Below are positions 12,525 to 23,582 of a stretch of 64,000 bases of DNA, piece after piece. A model generated the notes under the pieces. That model did no database searches. It was not told the DNA's origin and was given only the letters and a program-made list of their open reading frames with translations. The first letter of the stretch is position 1. Every line of letters begins with the position of its first letter. Position numbers and translations under genes: made by a program. Origin of the DNA: Beroe forskalii. Lineage: Eukaryota; Ctenophora; Nuda; Beroida; Beroidae. The DNA lies in contig WFMF01000146.1 in the NCBI GenBank assembly GCA_011033025.1, forward strand, positions 333,312 through 397,311, given 5' to 3'.

Positions 12525-13502
12525 CTGAAAAGTTACATAACAGTTTTTGCTTATCTGTTCTCAAATAAACATTGCAACTTGTCAATAGTTTAGTTGATCA
12601 TGAAATTTCATCATCATGGATATGCAAATTTGGTAAGGACTAAGGTTACACAATTTGTGTATGACCAACTTTAGATTGAAATTACCGAATAACATACAAT
12701 GAAACCAGAAATTATTGATAGAACAATCAAATCAGATGCAATCAATAATTGATTGATTGATCATCACAGTGAAAGTTTTATGAATGTACCTTCTAAACAA
12801 CTAAACAAGGAACCTAAAATTTCTACATAAAAATCCATCCATAGGCCTATATGTTCAGGCATATATGTTCAGTGTGTGTTTTAGATGCCATTTAAAGTAC
12901 ATCCCATTATGAAAAGCCCATCAAAACGTGCCAAAACTATATTTGCAATTGCTACACAATTTGATTTGATCACACCTTGTTATTTAATGACAATATTTTT
13001 CGTATAGCTGTGCATTGGTTTGTGTTGGCATACACATGCAGAGTGAGGAGAGTGCATGCATTGGTTGTTTTATGTGACTCCCATGATTGAAAATTTTCAA
13101 TGAATTAAAATATAATTTTCATTAATTTGAATTGCATGGGTCAAAATTTGTCAGAGGCACAGTGTAGCAGCTGCATATTAGCATGCCAACCAGGCCTACT
13201 GATATTTGATATCAGCAAGCCTGATTCAAACAAATTATTTGTTAGAAATACTGTAGTAACTGTAATTATAATGACGAAAGCTGTTGTGAGCTATTGATAT
13301 TTGTTTGACTAATCATTTGTGAAAATATCCTTTGACCTGTGAACCATAGAAGTTAAATTCCATAATGTCCAATTCATATTATGTCCAATTCATATTATGT
13401 GTTTCACTGAAACACTACAAATTTTTCAAACAAGCTGGTAGAAATATTAATTTAATTCCATCAACCTAAACTTAAGTACTATCCAAGTATTAAGGTACTT
13501 AC

Positions 13503-13549
13503 GCTCCAGCAGAGATGTGAACCAAAGGGTGGACCTCTATATTCTTCAT
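13503..13549 (-). CDS. Mitochondrial carrier, exon 1 with start codon
   Basis: Minus-strand ATG at 13547-13549, reading MKNIEVHPLVHISAGA up to a GTAAGT donor. This matches the N-terminus of SLC25A33/A36 (a short leader, then LVH..AG just before the first GG...G helix). The A codon is completed by the next exon. The start context is not strong, but no earlier in-frame extension fits the family better. Confidence 0.8.
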
Positions 13550-14389
13550 ACAAAATCAGGTGATAGAAACCTGACTTTTGCTTGAGCTATACAAGAAATG
13601 GGTCATAAATTCAAACAAATTATTATATAAGTGTATTATAATACCATTCAGTCTGATGGAGTCTATTAGGTGAAGTTTGATAGTCATAACCAATCTATGA
13701 CTTTATGAGATAATGAAACTCACAGGACAATTACTATTCTTTTTGAATCAGAGCTCCAAAGCAGAACGATTGAACAGACTAGTTCTCACAAATGTAAAAT
13801 ATGAATTTTTAATTACAAAATTTCAAAACACAGAAATAAGATGTCTTTAGAAGAAGAGAAGCCACCAACAAGTTCGAACAATTATGTCAATATGAATGAA
13901 TTGAATCCATGGATACTAGTAGACATGATACAGGATGCTTAAAAATGCTTTGCTTTGATTTGGTCATAAACTAACTAATTAATCTAACTACCACAAGAAG
14001 GGTTCAAATTTCATCTACAATTTGACCAGAGCTGTTTAAGTGTCTCACCCTGCTCTGCATAAACCAGGGCTATAGAATATAAGGTGAATTCTGTCAAACT
14101 AGTTTAAAGACACAAGATTCTTCTGAACTAGAACTATTAGGTTGACTATCAATTATAGTCTCTGCATCAAAGTATGAACACCACAAATATTTCTCAGCTT
14201 AGCAGCAGCATCAACAGAAATGATATTGTTGTCAAACAATGTCTAACTCGCTGAATCTGGTGCAAGCCCCTCAGCAGTTTGCTTCAAATAATGGGTCTGA
14301 TAACGTCGGAAACTCATACAAAACAAACTATTATTTAGGCAGAAGCATTAACAATTTACCATTAATATATTGATATAAGTCAATCACCC
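13550..14389. other. Upstream of the carrier gene
   Basis: AT-rich sequence with no exon recognised on either strand. It may hold the 5' untranslated region of the carrier gene. Confidence 0.4.
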
Positions 14390-15200
14390 TTGTGTATGTT
14401 GCCAGACGTTGCCTGCCCCATATTTTTTTCGACTCTGCGAGTCGAGGCGCGCGCGCTTCGCGCGCGCGAGGGGGCCAGGAAACGCCTGGCAATGTGTATG
14501 TGCGCAGCTTGCGGAACACGTATACTTGAACTCGACTCCTGTTCGCGTTATGCACATCTGTGCGTGTTTAGGAAGTACGCTGCGCGGCGTTAAACGACAG
14601 AGATGCGCGCGCCGCGCGAATAACTAGGGATTTGGTTGGAGCTGGAGCAAAGCAAAGCTACGGCATGCGCATTTGTAAGATATATTATTTTGATTGCGCT
14701 GGTCGCGTTTTATCTATCCATGCCAGGCCATGTAGGATTGCACTTTGCAGGAATTTGATAAATTTCTCCCATGATCCCTGCGCGCAACACTCGGAGGTTT
14801 GGAGGGTCGTGTTGCGTACGGAAAACGTTGCTCTAACCAGATCCCTAGTTTTACGCGCGCGCGCCGCATGACACCCCTGGTTAGGGGATCAACGGAAAAC
14901 GTTGCGTGCGCGGTGGAGGGTATGGTATTCCTAAGCCCGCATAGGTGTGCGTACGCGCGCCGCGCTACCCTACGCGCAACTCAGACAGGGATATACGTGT
15001 TTAGCAAGGTATGGTAACATCCTACAAGCGGCTTGTCAGACGATGTCTGACCCGCTGACGCAAGCCGCTGCGCGGCTTGCGTCAACGGCGCGTCGCTCGG
15101 AAGGGTCTATCAAGGATTGACAACGCGCGGCGTGCCGCGGATTTTCACGAATGACGAAGGTCTTTCAGCGACAGACATTTATTCGCGCCGCGCACCAATG
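14390..15200. promoter_or_regulatory. CpG-rich island between divergent genes
   Basis: A sharp rise in CpG and GCGCGC tracts in an otherwise AT-rich window, between the minus-strand carrier gene (start 13549) and the plus-strand locus (start 16076). It contains hairpins: GCGCGCGCGCTTCGCGCGCG near 14447, perfect 12-bp arms at 15057-15068/15072-15083, and an inverted repeat of about 40 bp at 14602-14643/14826-14868 (ACTAGGGAT core). A shared promoter is the natural reading from position. A cluster of GC-rich foldback elements is the alternative. Confidence 0.45.
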
Positions 15201-16075
15201 TGTGTAGAGTGGGAACTTATGAAAATCGAGCGCTTTTTTATACTCTGGTTTTGAAGTGGCAAGCGCAGAGTCGTTTAACAATAAACTTACTTTACTGTAG
15301 AGACTCAACTGCATTGAAGATTGTGATTGATATTCGATCATTGTTTCAATGTCCCACCCGAAGATTTATCTTAACATCGTTTCACTCCAATTGCATTTGA
15401 GTGGTAAATGAAAATTTGTTGTGTGATATTTGAATTGTCCACGCCTACCCATATTAGCACGATTTTCTACTTTTAAAAGTAAATTGCCTTACACTGAATG
15501 TCCAATAGTCAGTATTTCGCAAGAAAACAATTTTTGGCTGATTTCCGTCAGCAAGACCTTCTTGTTTTGGTCGTTGAAAAAAACAACCATGTGTGTCGTG
15601 GCAAATGCACAGGCATTGAACTTGTCCATGATTTTACTGTTCAATTATTGTTGATATGCCTTAGTATTGCACCCTTCTCCCCCAAGACAACTTTGGAGGT
15701 GTATTTCATACTGTTTAAAAGGGCGTGGATGCTGGTCTGATGCATTACAGATCAAAGTTGACAACGGGGCTATTCCCCCGTCCAACTAGCTGAAAAAACG
15801 CTTTCCTCACGAAAATATAACAACTCAGCTTTTGGGTCTTTCGCCTATGGCTTTTTGCCATTAAGGATTTTCTTTCTTGTGTTCAACTATGTCCCAATAT
15901 TAAGATTCATTGGTTTACGATTTCAGATGAATTTTATGGGATTTGTGATTGATCTTCGATGGATGATTTCAATTATTAGAAGTAATTATGGGGTAATAAG
16001 TATATATAATAGTAATTGATTTTGGTAATCCATCTTCAAATTTGAGATTAGATTGTAGTATTCAACGAAACCATC

Positions 16076-16229
16076 ATGGCCTCGGCTGCTGGTCCCTTCC
16101 CTATTTACTACAACCCTGATGTACACAACTTCTACATAAAGCAGAAACAAGAGTTTCACTTCAATCAGAAAAGTGACAATGAGTTCCTCATGTTTTTATT
16201 GGACACAGCAGTCAGAGTTATATCTATTG
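16076..16229 (+). CDS. Constant exon 1 of the multi-terminal-exon locus (start codon)
   Basis: ATG in a strong context (A at -3, G at +4). It encodes 51 residues starting MASAAGPFPIYYNPDVHNF and containing EFLMFLLDTAVRVIS, then a GTGAGT donor after the first base of a codon. I do not recognise the domain; it is not a BTB fold by eye. By position it is the shared N-terminus carried by all products of the downstream exon array. An untranslated first exon further upstream is possible. Confidence 0.75.
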
Positions 16230-16415
16230 GTGAGTCTTTGAAGCCAAAATTCCTTCTCGATTTTGTACTTAAGCACATTTAGAAGCTGATTTTTTTTCCG
16301 TTCTTGACATGCTGGGATATGTTTTTATTTTCATCTGCATACCGTCGTCCACAAGTTCTGCAATATGATCACCCATGTCTCTGTACTTTAAGTGATTAGT
16401 TAATCATATCTTCAG

Positions 16416-16523
16416 TGCAACACTTAGCACCAGTAATCGAAGCTGTGTCTGATGCCAGCGCAGATATCGATGAAATCGACGACCTATCTCCTGAAAATCA
16501 CATAGCTTCTGCGACCTTATCCG
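16416..16523 (+). CDS. Constant exon 2
   Basis: Acceptor ATATCTTCAG, donor GTAACT. Both junctions fall after the first base of a codon, so the exon is symmetrical and could be skipped without a frameshift. It encodes VQHLAPVIEAVSDASADIDE, continues IDDLSPENHIASATLSG, and is rich in acidic residues. No domain is recognised. Confidence 0.72.
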
Positions 16524-16656
16524 GTAACTTATCAGGTTTAAAATTTGACACACATTTTCTCATTCAATAACAAATGCTGTAGAACAGTTTTTCATCAGTT
16601 AATTTTCAATTTTATGAATGTTGTTTGACTTGCAATGATACCATTTCTCGCTTCAG

Positions 16657-17608
16657 GTACCATGGAAGTAGACTCGACCACAGTCCCCCCGTTATCAGTT
16701 GAACTGGAGCAAATAAACCAGGAAATCACGAACTCTCAAATCAGTTCCAAATCTAACTTCTCAACGACCCGATACAAAGCTCCGACTTCTCTGGCACCTA
16801 CCGAGCCTGAAGTCATTCAAACCACACCATTACTGCAAACATCAGCACCTGTACAGACTGTGTTACAGGCTCCTGTCTTGCAGGCACCAGCGCCTGTTCA
16901 AACTGTATTACACACGCCAGCGCCTGTACAAACTGTATTACAAGCGCCTGTTCAGACTTTGTTACAGACGCCTGCGCCTGTTCAGACTTTGTTACAAACA
17001 CCAGCGCCTGTTCAGACTTTGTTACAAACACCAGCGCCTGTTCAGACTGTTCTTCAGAGCACTGTACAAACTGCCGCACCCCCCGTCTTTCAGCCAAACA
17101 AAGCGTCAGCTCCTCCAGTTTCCTCCAAACTAGACCACCCCACGCCGCCAACAGTCACCTCGTCCTCCTTATACAACGAACCCATCACGTTAACTCCGAA
17201 TGTTCCTTCAACTCAGCAACCCTCCTCCGCGCAGTCCTCTGAGAATCTCCCCACCACTCTGTCTCCAGCCACACAACCCATCGCTCAACCAGCCTCCAGC
17301 AACGATGTGAAAACAGAGCTGCCAGTCCCGGAAGTTATCGATATCAAGGAAGAAATGGATGATGTAGACGATCAAGGGACCGATTTACTGACCCAGGACA
17401 GTCTGCAGCAACTCATGTCTTCCATTTCTGCGACAGACGTTAGTTCAGGACTACAGAACTTTGTGCCCACCGCCACTCCCTCCAGTTTACCTCCTTCTTT
17501 CTTAGATCGGACTTCTAAAAACCCTTTGTCGATGGTGGGAAGTCTGAATGCCGGGGATGGTCCGGGTCCTTCGGGGATCAACGTTCCAAACATTCCAGAG
17601 AGCATGAT
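16657..17608 (+). CDS. Constant exon 3, Pro/Gln-rich with SUMO-type motifs
   Basis: Acceptor GCTTCAG; donor GTAAGT at 17609. About 317 residues. The middle (16845-17070) has about seven imperfect copies of a 10-residue unit TPAPVQTLLQ, which looks like a low-complexity activation or interaction region. Near the C-terminus are DVKTE and VIDIKEEMDDVDD. Both fit the psi-K-x-E sumoylation consensus, the second followed by acidic residues. Ser/Thr/Pro-rich flanks suggest a disordered linker between the N-terminal module and whichever DNA-binding module is spliced on. Confidence 0.8.
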
Positions 17609-17645
17609 GTAAGTCGTGTAGAAATCGCAGAGTAAGATAAAGTGT

Positions 17646-17651
17646 AATAAA
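17646..17651 (+). terminator. Intronic AATAAA just after constant exon 3
   Basis: If the donor at 17609 is not used, the frame stops at once (ATG ATG TAA). This signal follows 34 bases later with T/G-rich sequence after it. It could end a short transcript lacking any DNA-binding module. Confidence 0.45.
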
Positions 17652-17782
17652 GATTTGATACAAGTTATCATTGTTATTTGTTGTTGATCCACAAAATTCA
17701 ATCTTATATTTTGATTCTAATTAGTACACTGCATTACATATTTAGAACAGTATTTTGGTGTTTGATGTTAGCACTTTTACAG

Positions 17783-17841
17783 GAAGAACATTAGCGACGC
17801 CGGACTAGCTGTTTCAAGCATCAAAGGACAAGCTAACCCAA
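17783..17841 (+). CDS. Constant exon 4, carrying the shared donor
   Basis: Acceptor TTTTACAG, donor GTAAGA. It encodes KNISDAGLAVSSIKGQANP and ends one base (A) into the next codon. All terminal exons downstream except the decayed one at 27430 start with two bases that complete a codon, so this donor fits them all in frame. It is therefore the likely branching point of the whole array. Confidence 0.75.
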
Positions 17842-17909
17842 GTAAGATTCTTTCTCTTTTGCAAGTAGAGCGGGAACCAGTACTCGAATTCCTCCTTTTT
17901 CCTGCACCT

Positions 17910-17966
17910 TGTACAATGTACAATGTACAATGTACATTGTACCTACAGTGTACATTGTGCACACAG
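17910..17966 (+). repeat. Palindromic hairpin after the shared donor
   Basis: Repeated GTACAATGTACA with a perfect 18-bp palindrome at 17925-17942 (GTACAATGTACATTGTAC) and a further GTGTACATTGTGCAC arm. It lies 70-125 bases past the donor at 17842. Confidence 0.85.
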
Positions 17967-19462
17967 CAAATTTTAGAGGGATGCGGCGGCGTAATATTGC
18001 ATTCATTGGCGGCTTTAAATCTGCTTTTCGAAAAATTCCAATAACAAACGCCCAAGGGATATAAAAATTGATGGGTCGTCATAACTGGGGCCTTTTCTAC
18101 TGTTTGAAAATTTGTTTTTGGCACTGTACTGCTGTCGACAGTTAGATTTGTACATCATGTAAGACACGGCACAAAATGCTGAAATAAATCAGCTTGATTA
18201 ACTTGATTAATGGTTCCAAGCTCTACTTTAAATGTACAGGTTTACAACTTGCAGTGAAGCTTTTCAATACAATACCAACCTATATCTTCTAATCTATTTT
18301 CTACGCAATATGATAACAATAATGATATTAAAATTCGTATAGTTATACCCATTTGTTACGTAAGATCATCTATTGTATCACAATTTGATGTTAATATATA
18401 AGTCGGCACTTGTAGCCAAACCATAAAAGTTGGTGGCAATTCCTTTGGTTCAGTTCTATTTCGATCCGTTGCGATTGGATTTGAGTGTGAAATATTATTC
18501 AACTCCAAATGTAGAAAATTTAATGAAAGGACAAATTGGAAAGCACCCAAAGCACCGAATTTTGCTAACATCTAAGCTTTATTTCTGGCCCTTCTGGCAT
18601 TTTTCAAACTGTACCACATGATTTGTTGTTAAATTTTTTATTGCTGCAGACGGGGGTGTCTACCAAGCCTGTATTGGGTAATTTACCAGTAAGTTATAGT
18701 TGTGAAACTGGAGGAACTGTTTGTTGTAAGTCACGTCACAACTCATGCGTTTAACCCTTTCAAAACATACAAACTGACAGCTGCTAGACACATTGTTCAA
18801 TAGCAGAAGTACAGACTCCAACAAACTGACAAACAGACAGACAGACAAACAAACATACATACAGACAATCACAGCCAAACAGACTGGCAAATATAATAGA
18901 TAGTCACACTAAAACAGACACTCACAGACAATTCTTACTCAATAGAACCTCACTGACCCACTGGACCCAGTAGAAAACCCCACATTATCGACTGTGATCC
19001 CGCACTGCCCAAGGAACAGGTGCGTTGTAAGTCTTGTCATGGTGTAGTTTTCAGATGCTCTCATTTCCTTCTATTCCGTGCTCCATGCATGTTTAAGATG
19101 CAAGGGTGTCCTTCTGCTCCCTATATTTATTGATCAATCATGTGCCGTATTTCCCGTTCATTTTAATTGGAATTAATGTTGCTCAATGTGTTAGTTTGTT
19201 ATGCATACCGAAAAAAACTAATTGGTCTGCCTTCATTTTTGGCCGGCCCTTCGGAAAAATGTTTTAAGCTGTCGCCGAGCCAAGGAATTTTCTCTCAAAG
19301 ATAGCCACAAAAGCCAATTTAAAATCAGTAAATTGCATCAAAAAACTCAAATGCCAGTCTTGTATCAAAATTGAGGTCCTTTACAATAAAGGAAACACTA
19401 AACACTGTATACTTATAATAACTGAAACATGCCATCCCAAACCTACCACCTCCCCGCCACAG
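17967..19462. other. Intron between the constant exons and the first terminal exon
   Basis: AT-rich, no exon recognised. An ACAG/ACAAACAG-rich tract at about 18826-18935 resembles the one near 2.65 kb. Its minus-strand open frame (Cys/Leu/Val-rich) is a by-product of that repeat. Confidence 0.5.
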
Positions 19463-19836
19463 CTACAGACACCAAGCCTCCAGACGACGCCCTCACTGCC
19501 CCAGCGGAATCTGACCAACCACCCAAGAGGAGAAGGCTTTCTACATCCCTTAATGAGGACGTCTTGCTGTACAACGAAGTCCGAGAGAGATGCATCTCTG
19601 GGGAGCCGATGAAGGACGCTCTTGAGAGGTGTGGAAGTAAAAGGACCGCCTTCTACCAGATGAAACCCATCGTAGAGCTGCTCCTCACTGATCAGTTCCA
19701 GCAGCTGCTGAGTCAGGAGACACGGAAGAAGCAACTGAATGCAGCGTGTAGGGAGGCACTGGCTTCCTCTCCCTTCAAGAGAAAATGTAGCCACCTCAGA
19801 AAGACTGGCCGACTCCTCCCATCCAAATTGTTCTGA
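19463..19836 (+). CDS. Terminal exon, helix-turn-helix type (HTH-1)
   Basis: Acceptor CCCCGCCACAG in the array phase; stop TGA at 19834-19836; about 123 residues. It begins with a basic patch (PPKRRR), then a domain of about 50 residues with Y/L...V...ISGEPMKDALERCGSKRTAFYQMKPIVEL. The A....G..R..FY...PI.EL pattern resembles the C-terminal domain of CCDC106-like proteins, which looks like a helix-turn-helix; that identification is by eye. The tail is basic. An ATG at 19429 lies just upstream, so an independent start cannot be excluded, but phase and paralogy with 22716-23008 favour splicing. Confidence 0.65.
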
Positions 19837-20021
19837 ATTTACCAGTATAATCAGTTATAAGTAGTGTAAAATTTGCCACATTACGTGTGATATGAGTTAT
19901 GACATAATAACACGTCAATTGTTCGAGTATTACGTCATCTGGTCCTTGATCTGCAGTTCACTGTTCTTGTTGCATGTATTTGTAGTTTGAAGGCCCACCC
20001 CTCACCAGGAGGTCCACTGAG

Positions 20022-20376
20022 GTGGGACCGGAAGACAAGATCCCGGTGTGGAGCGCACCATGCTCCTCAGCTACCAGAATGTGTTAGCAGAGGTTAACAG
20101 CGGCGTCTCTATCAACCGAGCCATCGCCAAGCACCGCATCAATCGGTCCACCTTCTTCAGGTGGAAGTGGATTCTGGAATGGAGCTGGTTAACCCAAACC
20201 GTCACTTCTCACTCAGTAGAGAGCTGACTTCTAGAGACCTTTACGTGACCTGCAAGAGAGAACTTATGAGTGGGACCTCATACGAGGCTGCGTCACAGAA
20301 ACGTCAGGACGGACTTCTACTCCCAATCCACCGGAGTCCCAGCGACACTACTAGTCTAAACGCCTTGCTATTCTAG
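20022..20376 (+). pseudogene. Terminal exon, helix-turn-helix type (HTH-2), frameshifted
   Basis: From a possible acceptor at 20020-20021 (array phase) the frame reads LLSYQNVLAEVNSG, then INRAIAKHRINRSTFFRWKW, clearly paralogous to the two other HTH exons, and stops at TGA 20225-20227. The next frame picks up the rest of the domain (MELVNPNRHFSLSRELTSRD then LYVTCKREL) and ends at 20376. The break lies between about 20166 and 20182. It is either a decayed exon or a single-base sequence error. Confidence 0.5.
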
Positions 20377-22382
20377 GACCATTCTGGTTGGAGGAATTTG
20401 TCGCAGTTTTCTTGGTTTCTACCAGATTGTAACACCTGCTGGTTGTATGGCATGTTTGTACCAGTACTATCTAATTGCTGATAAACCGAGTGTCTCACTC
20501 CCCCATTGCTCTATACACGCTCCATCAAGGTCTGCTGCCTAAGTCTCCCAAAACACCCCGGTTTAGACGGACGGGATTTAAATGCTTGAACGTCAAACAG
20601 TTTGCGCTCTTCCTTGTTGCCTGACCCTCTCAGTGTTCTGCGTTTGTGGGTTCTTTGTAGCGATGTCTAAGAATGCATGTGATTTGGCATTATTCAATGG
20701 TTTTGAATCAGTTGTAACCAACTAATCAATCAGGCCCAATCAGCATCTGTGGCCGTGGTTTCACAATCTAGTTTACGCCGTGTATGTCCCAGGTGCGGCG
20801 TATTATGCTTTTATCCCATCGCCCTTAACATCAGCAGATCTGCAGATATCTGCGTAGAAATTTAGGAAAAATGGGATGATATTGTCATTTTTGGTGAAAG
20901 ACTAGAAATAATTAAACACGGACAAGGTTATAGTTTAGTAGTTTTTAGTACTGGATTTGCGGCGCGAGTTTACGCTAATTCGCTAACTTACCATTGATTA
21001 TCAATCACAAGCACTGCACTTTGACAGCGTGGGAAAGCATAATACGCCGCGTAAACTCTTGGGCGTTACAGGGCGCAAACTCGTATCAGGGACAATACGC
21101 ACCTGTGATACAATCTCATTTTGTGTCCCTTTTGTGTTTAATTCCGCACGTTTTATTGCGAAATCAATGTATGTTTTGAGCTTTTGTTTTGAGTGTCGTT
21201 TTAAATAAAACAGTATGTTTTTATTTTTACTAAATAAAACTGGAAATGTGATTCCGAACTTCTGTTAAAATAAAAGCTTAAAAGTAGAAATCTGGAGTTT
21301 CAGAAGGAGTTCCTCTACAGTAACTACACTTCCCTAAATAGAGGTGAGTTGTTTGTTCACATCACAGTAAGACCACGTGTGTGTTTATCTGCATAGCTTC
21401 TTCTGAAATGCTTCCTCTAAGTCGCGAAATTTGTGAAAATATCCAATATTTAGATAGCAAGGGCATTTTGAAATTGTCCTGGTAACATATCTAAGTGATA
21501 AGCTAATTGGAAATAATTTTCAAAGCTGGCGGCTAAAATAACCTGCCCCGGGCACAAAGTAATTTATTTGTCTAAATATTTAGCAAACATTTCAGCGAAT
21601 GATAACAATCAAGTGTTTCAATCAAGGAAGCTGTGTGGAATTGTGCGTCCTAGTTGTTGTATTTATGTTTGTGTATTTATGTTCGAACCTGAACCTATGT
21701 TTTCCGTTGAAATACCTAACGTCTGTTGCTAATACTTGAGGAGCTTCACTGCAATTTGTAGATTTGTACATATGCCTACTTGTGGAGCACATTGCTAGCT
21801 CCATAGCATGACATATACCCAACTAAATCTTGGATCTCGGTAGAATCCTTGGTATAACTCATTGATTGAGTTTTCAATTTTGCAAAATGATTTGTAACTT
21901 GAGAAAATTCAACAACTCCGGGATTCCCGAATATGTCTGAGAAGATTGCCAAGATTTAGATATTATCATCAAAATGGAGCTAGTGATGATCTCCACATTT
22001 TGGTTTAATATAGGATTCATTTTCATGATATTATCTTATTCATTTTAATTTTACAACATTTATGGTCATAATTATCAATTTCATAATGCAATAATTGCTT
22101 CGCTTACAACCACTTGTTGTTGTTACCTCCTGTGACTTGTCCTCGGTCTTATGGTCGAATGCAGCACCTATAATCCAATCAAAAATAAAGACTAAATAAT
22201 AATTATCTACACGGGTCTGTTATCTATGACTTGGTTTGGCTCATTTCGAAAAGGCTTAAATTTTACGTTCTTGTATGCTAAGAACTAATTATCATGAACT
22301 TGTATGAACTACCCGTCAAAAATAGTTGTACCGTCTAAGTATCCCGCTAGTTCCTCGGTGGATTTAAAGCCCATCGTACACT
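20377..22382. other. Intergenic or intronic stretch without recognised exons
   Basis: AT-rich, no convincing exon. An AATAAA-bearing segment lies near 21204-21240 and could serve the HTH-2 or HTH-1 transcripts. Confidence 0.4.
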
Positions 22383-22675
22383 CTGGACTCAATTCCATGG
22401 TAAAATTCTATGGTAGACTCAATTCCATGGTAATATTCTATGGGAGACTCAATTCCACGTTAGACTCAATTCCATCGTAGACTCAATTCCACGTTAGAAT
22501 CAATTCCATCGTAGAGCCAATTCCTTGGTTGACGGAATTCCATCGTAGACTCAATTCCACCGTAGACTCAATTCCACCGTAGACTCAATTCCATCGTAGA
22601 CTCGATTCTATCGTAGACTCAATTCCATCGTAGACTCGATTCTATCGTAGACTCAATTCCACGGTAAACTCTCAT
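22383..22675. repeat. ~19-bp minisatellite, CGTAGACTCAATTCCAC type
   Basis: About 14 imperfect units of the form (T/C)GTAGACTCAATTCCA(T/C), ending about 40 bases before the acceptor of the HTH-3 exon. Confidence 0.92.
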
Positions 22676-22715
22676 ATTCCACCCCTATATTATTTACCTG
22701 CTGCCCCCGCCGAAG

Positions 22716-23008
22716 GACCCGCTGAGACCATCCACCTTTACTACACCAAAGCTCTGGAGCTTGTGAAGGCTGGCACCCGGACAGCGGAAGCCATCAGAGC
22801 CACCGGACTGCCACGCTCCACGTTCTACAAGTGGAAACCCGTGGCGGAACTGAAGATTCTGGCGGGGGAGGACTTCAGGCAGTTCTGTGCGGGTTACTTT
22901 GAGCCTGCAGACCTGCTGCGGGTCTGCAGGGCTGCCATGATGGGGGACCCGTATGCGGGCAGAGCGCAAGCTATGAGGAGAAGCGGGGAACTTTGTAGTG
23001 GAAAATGA
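22716..23008 (+). CDS. Terminal exon, helix-turn-helix type (HTH-3)
   Basis: Acceptor CTGCCCCCGCCGAAG in the array phase; stop TGA at 23006-23008; about 96 residues. It reads LYYTKALELVKAGTRTAEAI, then RATGLPRSTFYKWKPVAEL, aligning with HTH-1 and HTH-2 along the whole domain. It differs from HTH-1 by a longer segment after the domain (DLLRVCRAAMMGDPYAGR). AATAAA at 23068-23073 closes the transcript 60 bases later. GC content is well above the flanks, as expected of a coding exon. Confidence 0.72.
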
Positions 23009-23067
23009 GGAGGATAATGCATTCTTTGATCCGGGTTCATTCAGTTCCATGTTTCCATCCAGTTTTC

Positions 23068-23073
23068 AAATAA
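23068..23073 (+). terminator. Polyadenylation signal of the HTH-3 exon
   Basis: AATAAA 59 bases after the stop codon, followed by T-rich sequence. Confidence 0.6.
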
Positions 23074-23133
23074 AAAGCAATGTATTACAGTTTATTTCAA
23101 ACCGTTATTCGTGTTGTCAGGGGAATGGCTGGG

Positions 23134-23582
23134 AAACACGATTTTGAGATATGAGTTGGCTATGATGGCCGGGACATGTCCTAACATTTTTAGAGTGGAT
23201 TTGGGCCCATGTCTCCCATATTACCCATGCCAATTTTGTGGTTTTGGGAGTTTTCTACGGGCTAACATGGCCAAATTATATCCAATTCACTCCAGAATCA
23301 GTGTATTCGTAACCAAAATGGCCTCCAGCCACTTGGCCCGCGCTTTGCAATGTTACAATTTGGTCATTTTCAATCCAATGTTGATGAAATAAAATGTATG
23401 CACCTCTTGATTGAAATGATCTGCACTTCGAGACGTTTGTAAAGCTAAGCTCTATCTCCTCTATTTCGTTTTTGAACCCCATTTTGCCCCGAGGCGAGGC
23501 CTTCGTGCCTTTTAACTTAAACCACTGCCAAAATGTTGGTACATGTCCAGGCCATCTTGTCTGACTCTTAAAGTCGTGTTTT
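23134..23582. mobile_element. Foldback MITE, family A, copy 1
   Basis: The left arm AAACACGATTTTGAGATATG followed by AGTTGGCTATGATGGCCGGG pairs with the right arm at about 23533-23582 (ACATGTCCAGGCCATCTTGT then CTGACTCTTAAAGTCGTGTT). The arms are about 50 bp. It is non-coding. A second copy lies at 31563-31794. Confidence 0.7.

Noticed and set aside
14331..15017. Several short Arg/Ala-rich open frames
   Set aside because: They come from CpG-rich sequence that is stop-poor by composition. No conserved domain or splice pattern was seen.
16076..16229. BTB/POZ domain in the constant N-terminus
   Set aside because: Expected by analogy with lola and mod(mdg4), but the BTB core motifs are absent and the exon is too short for one.
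18660..18890. Small Cys-rich secreted protein on the minus strand
   Set aside because: The frame is created by an ACAG/ACAAACAG tract like that near 2.65 kb, with no signal for splicing or initiation.
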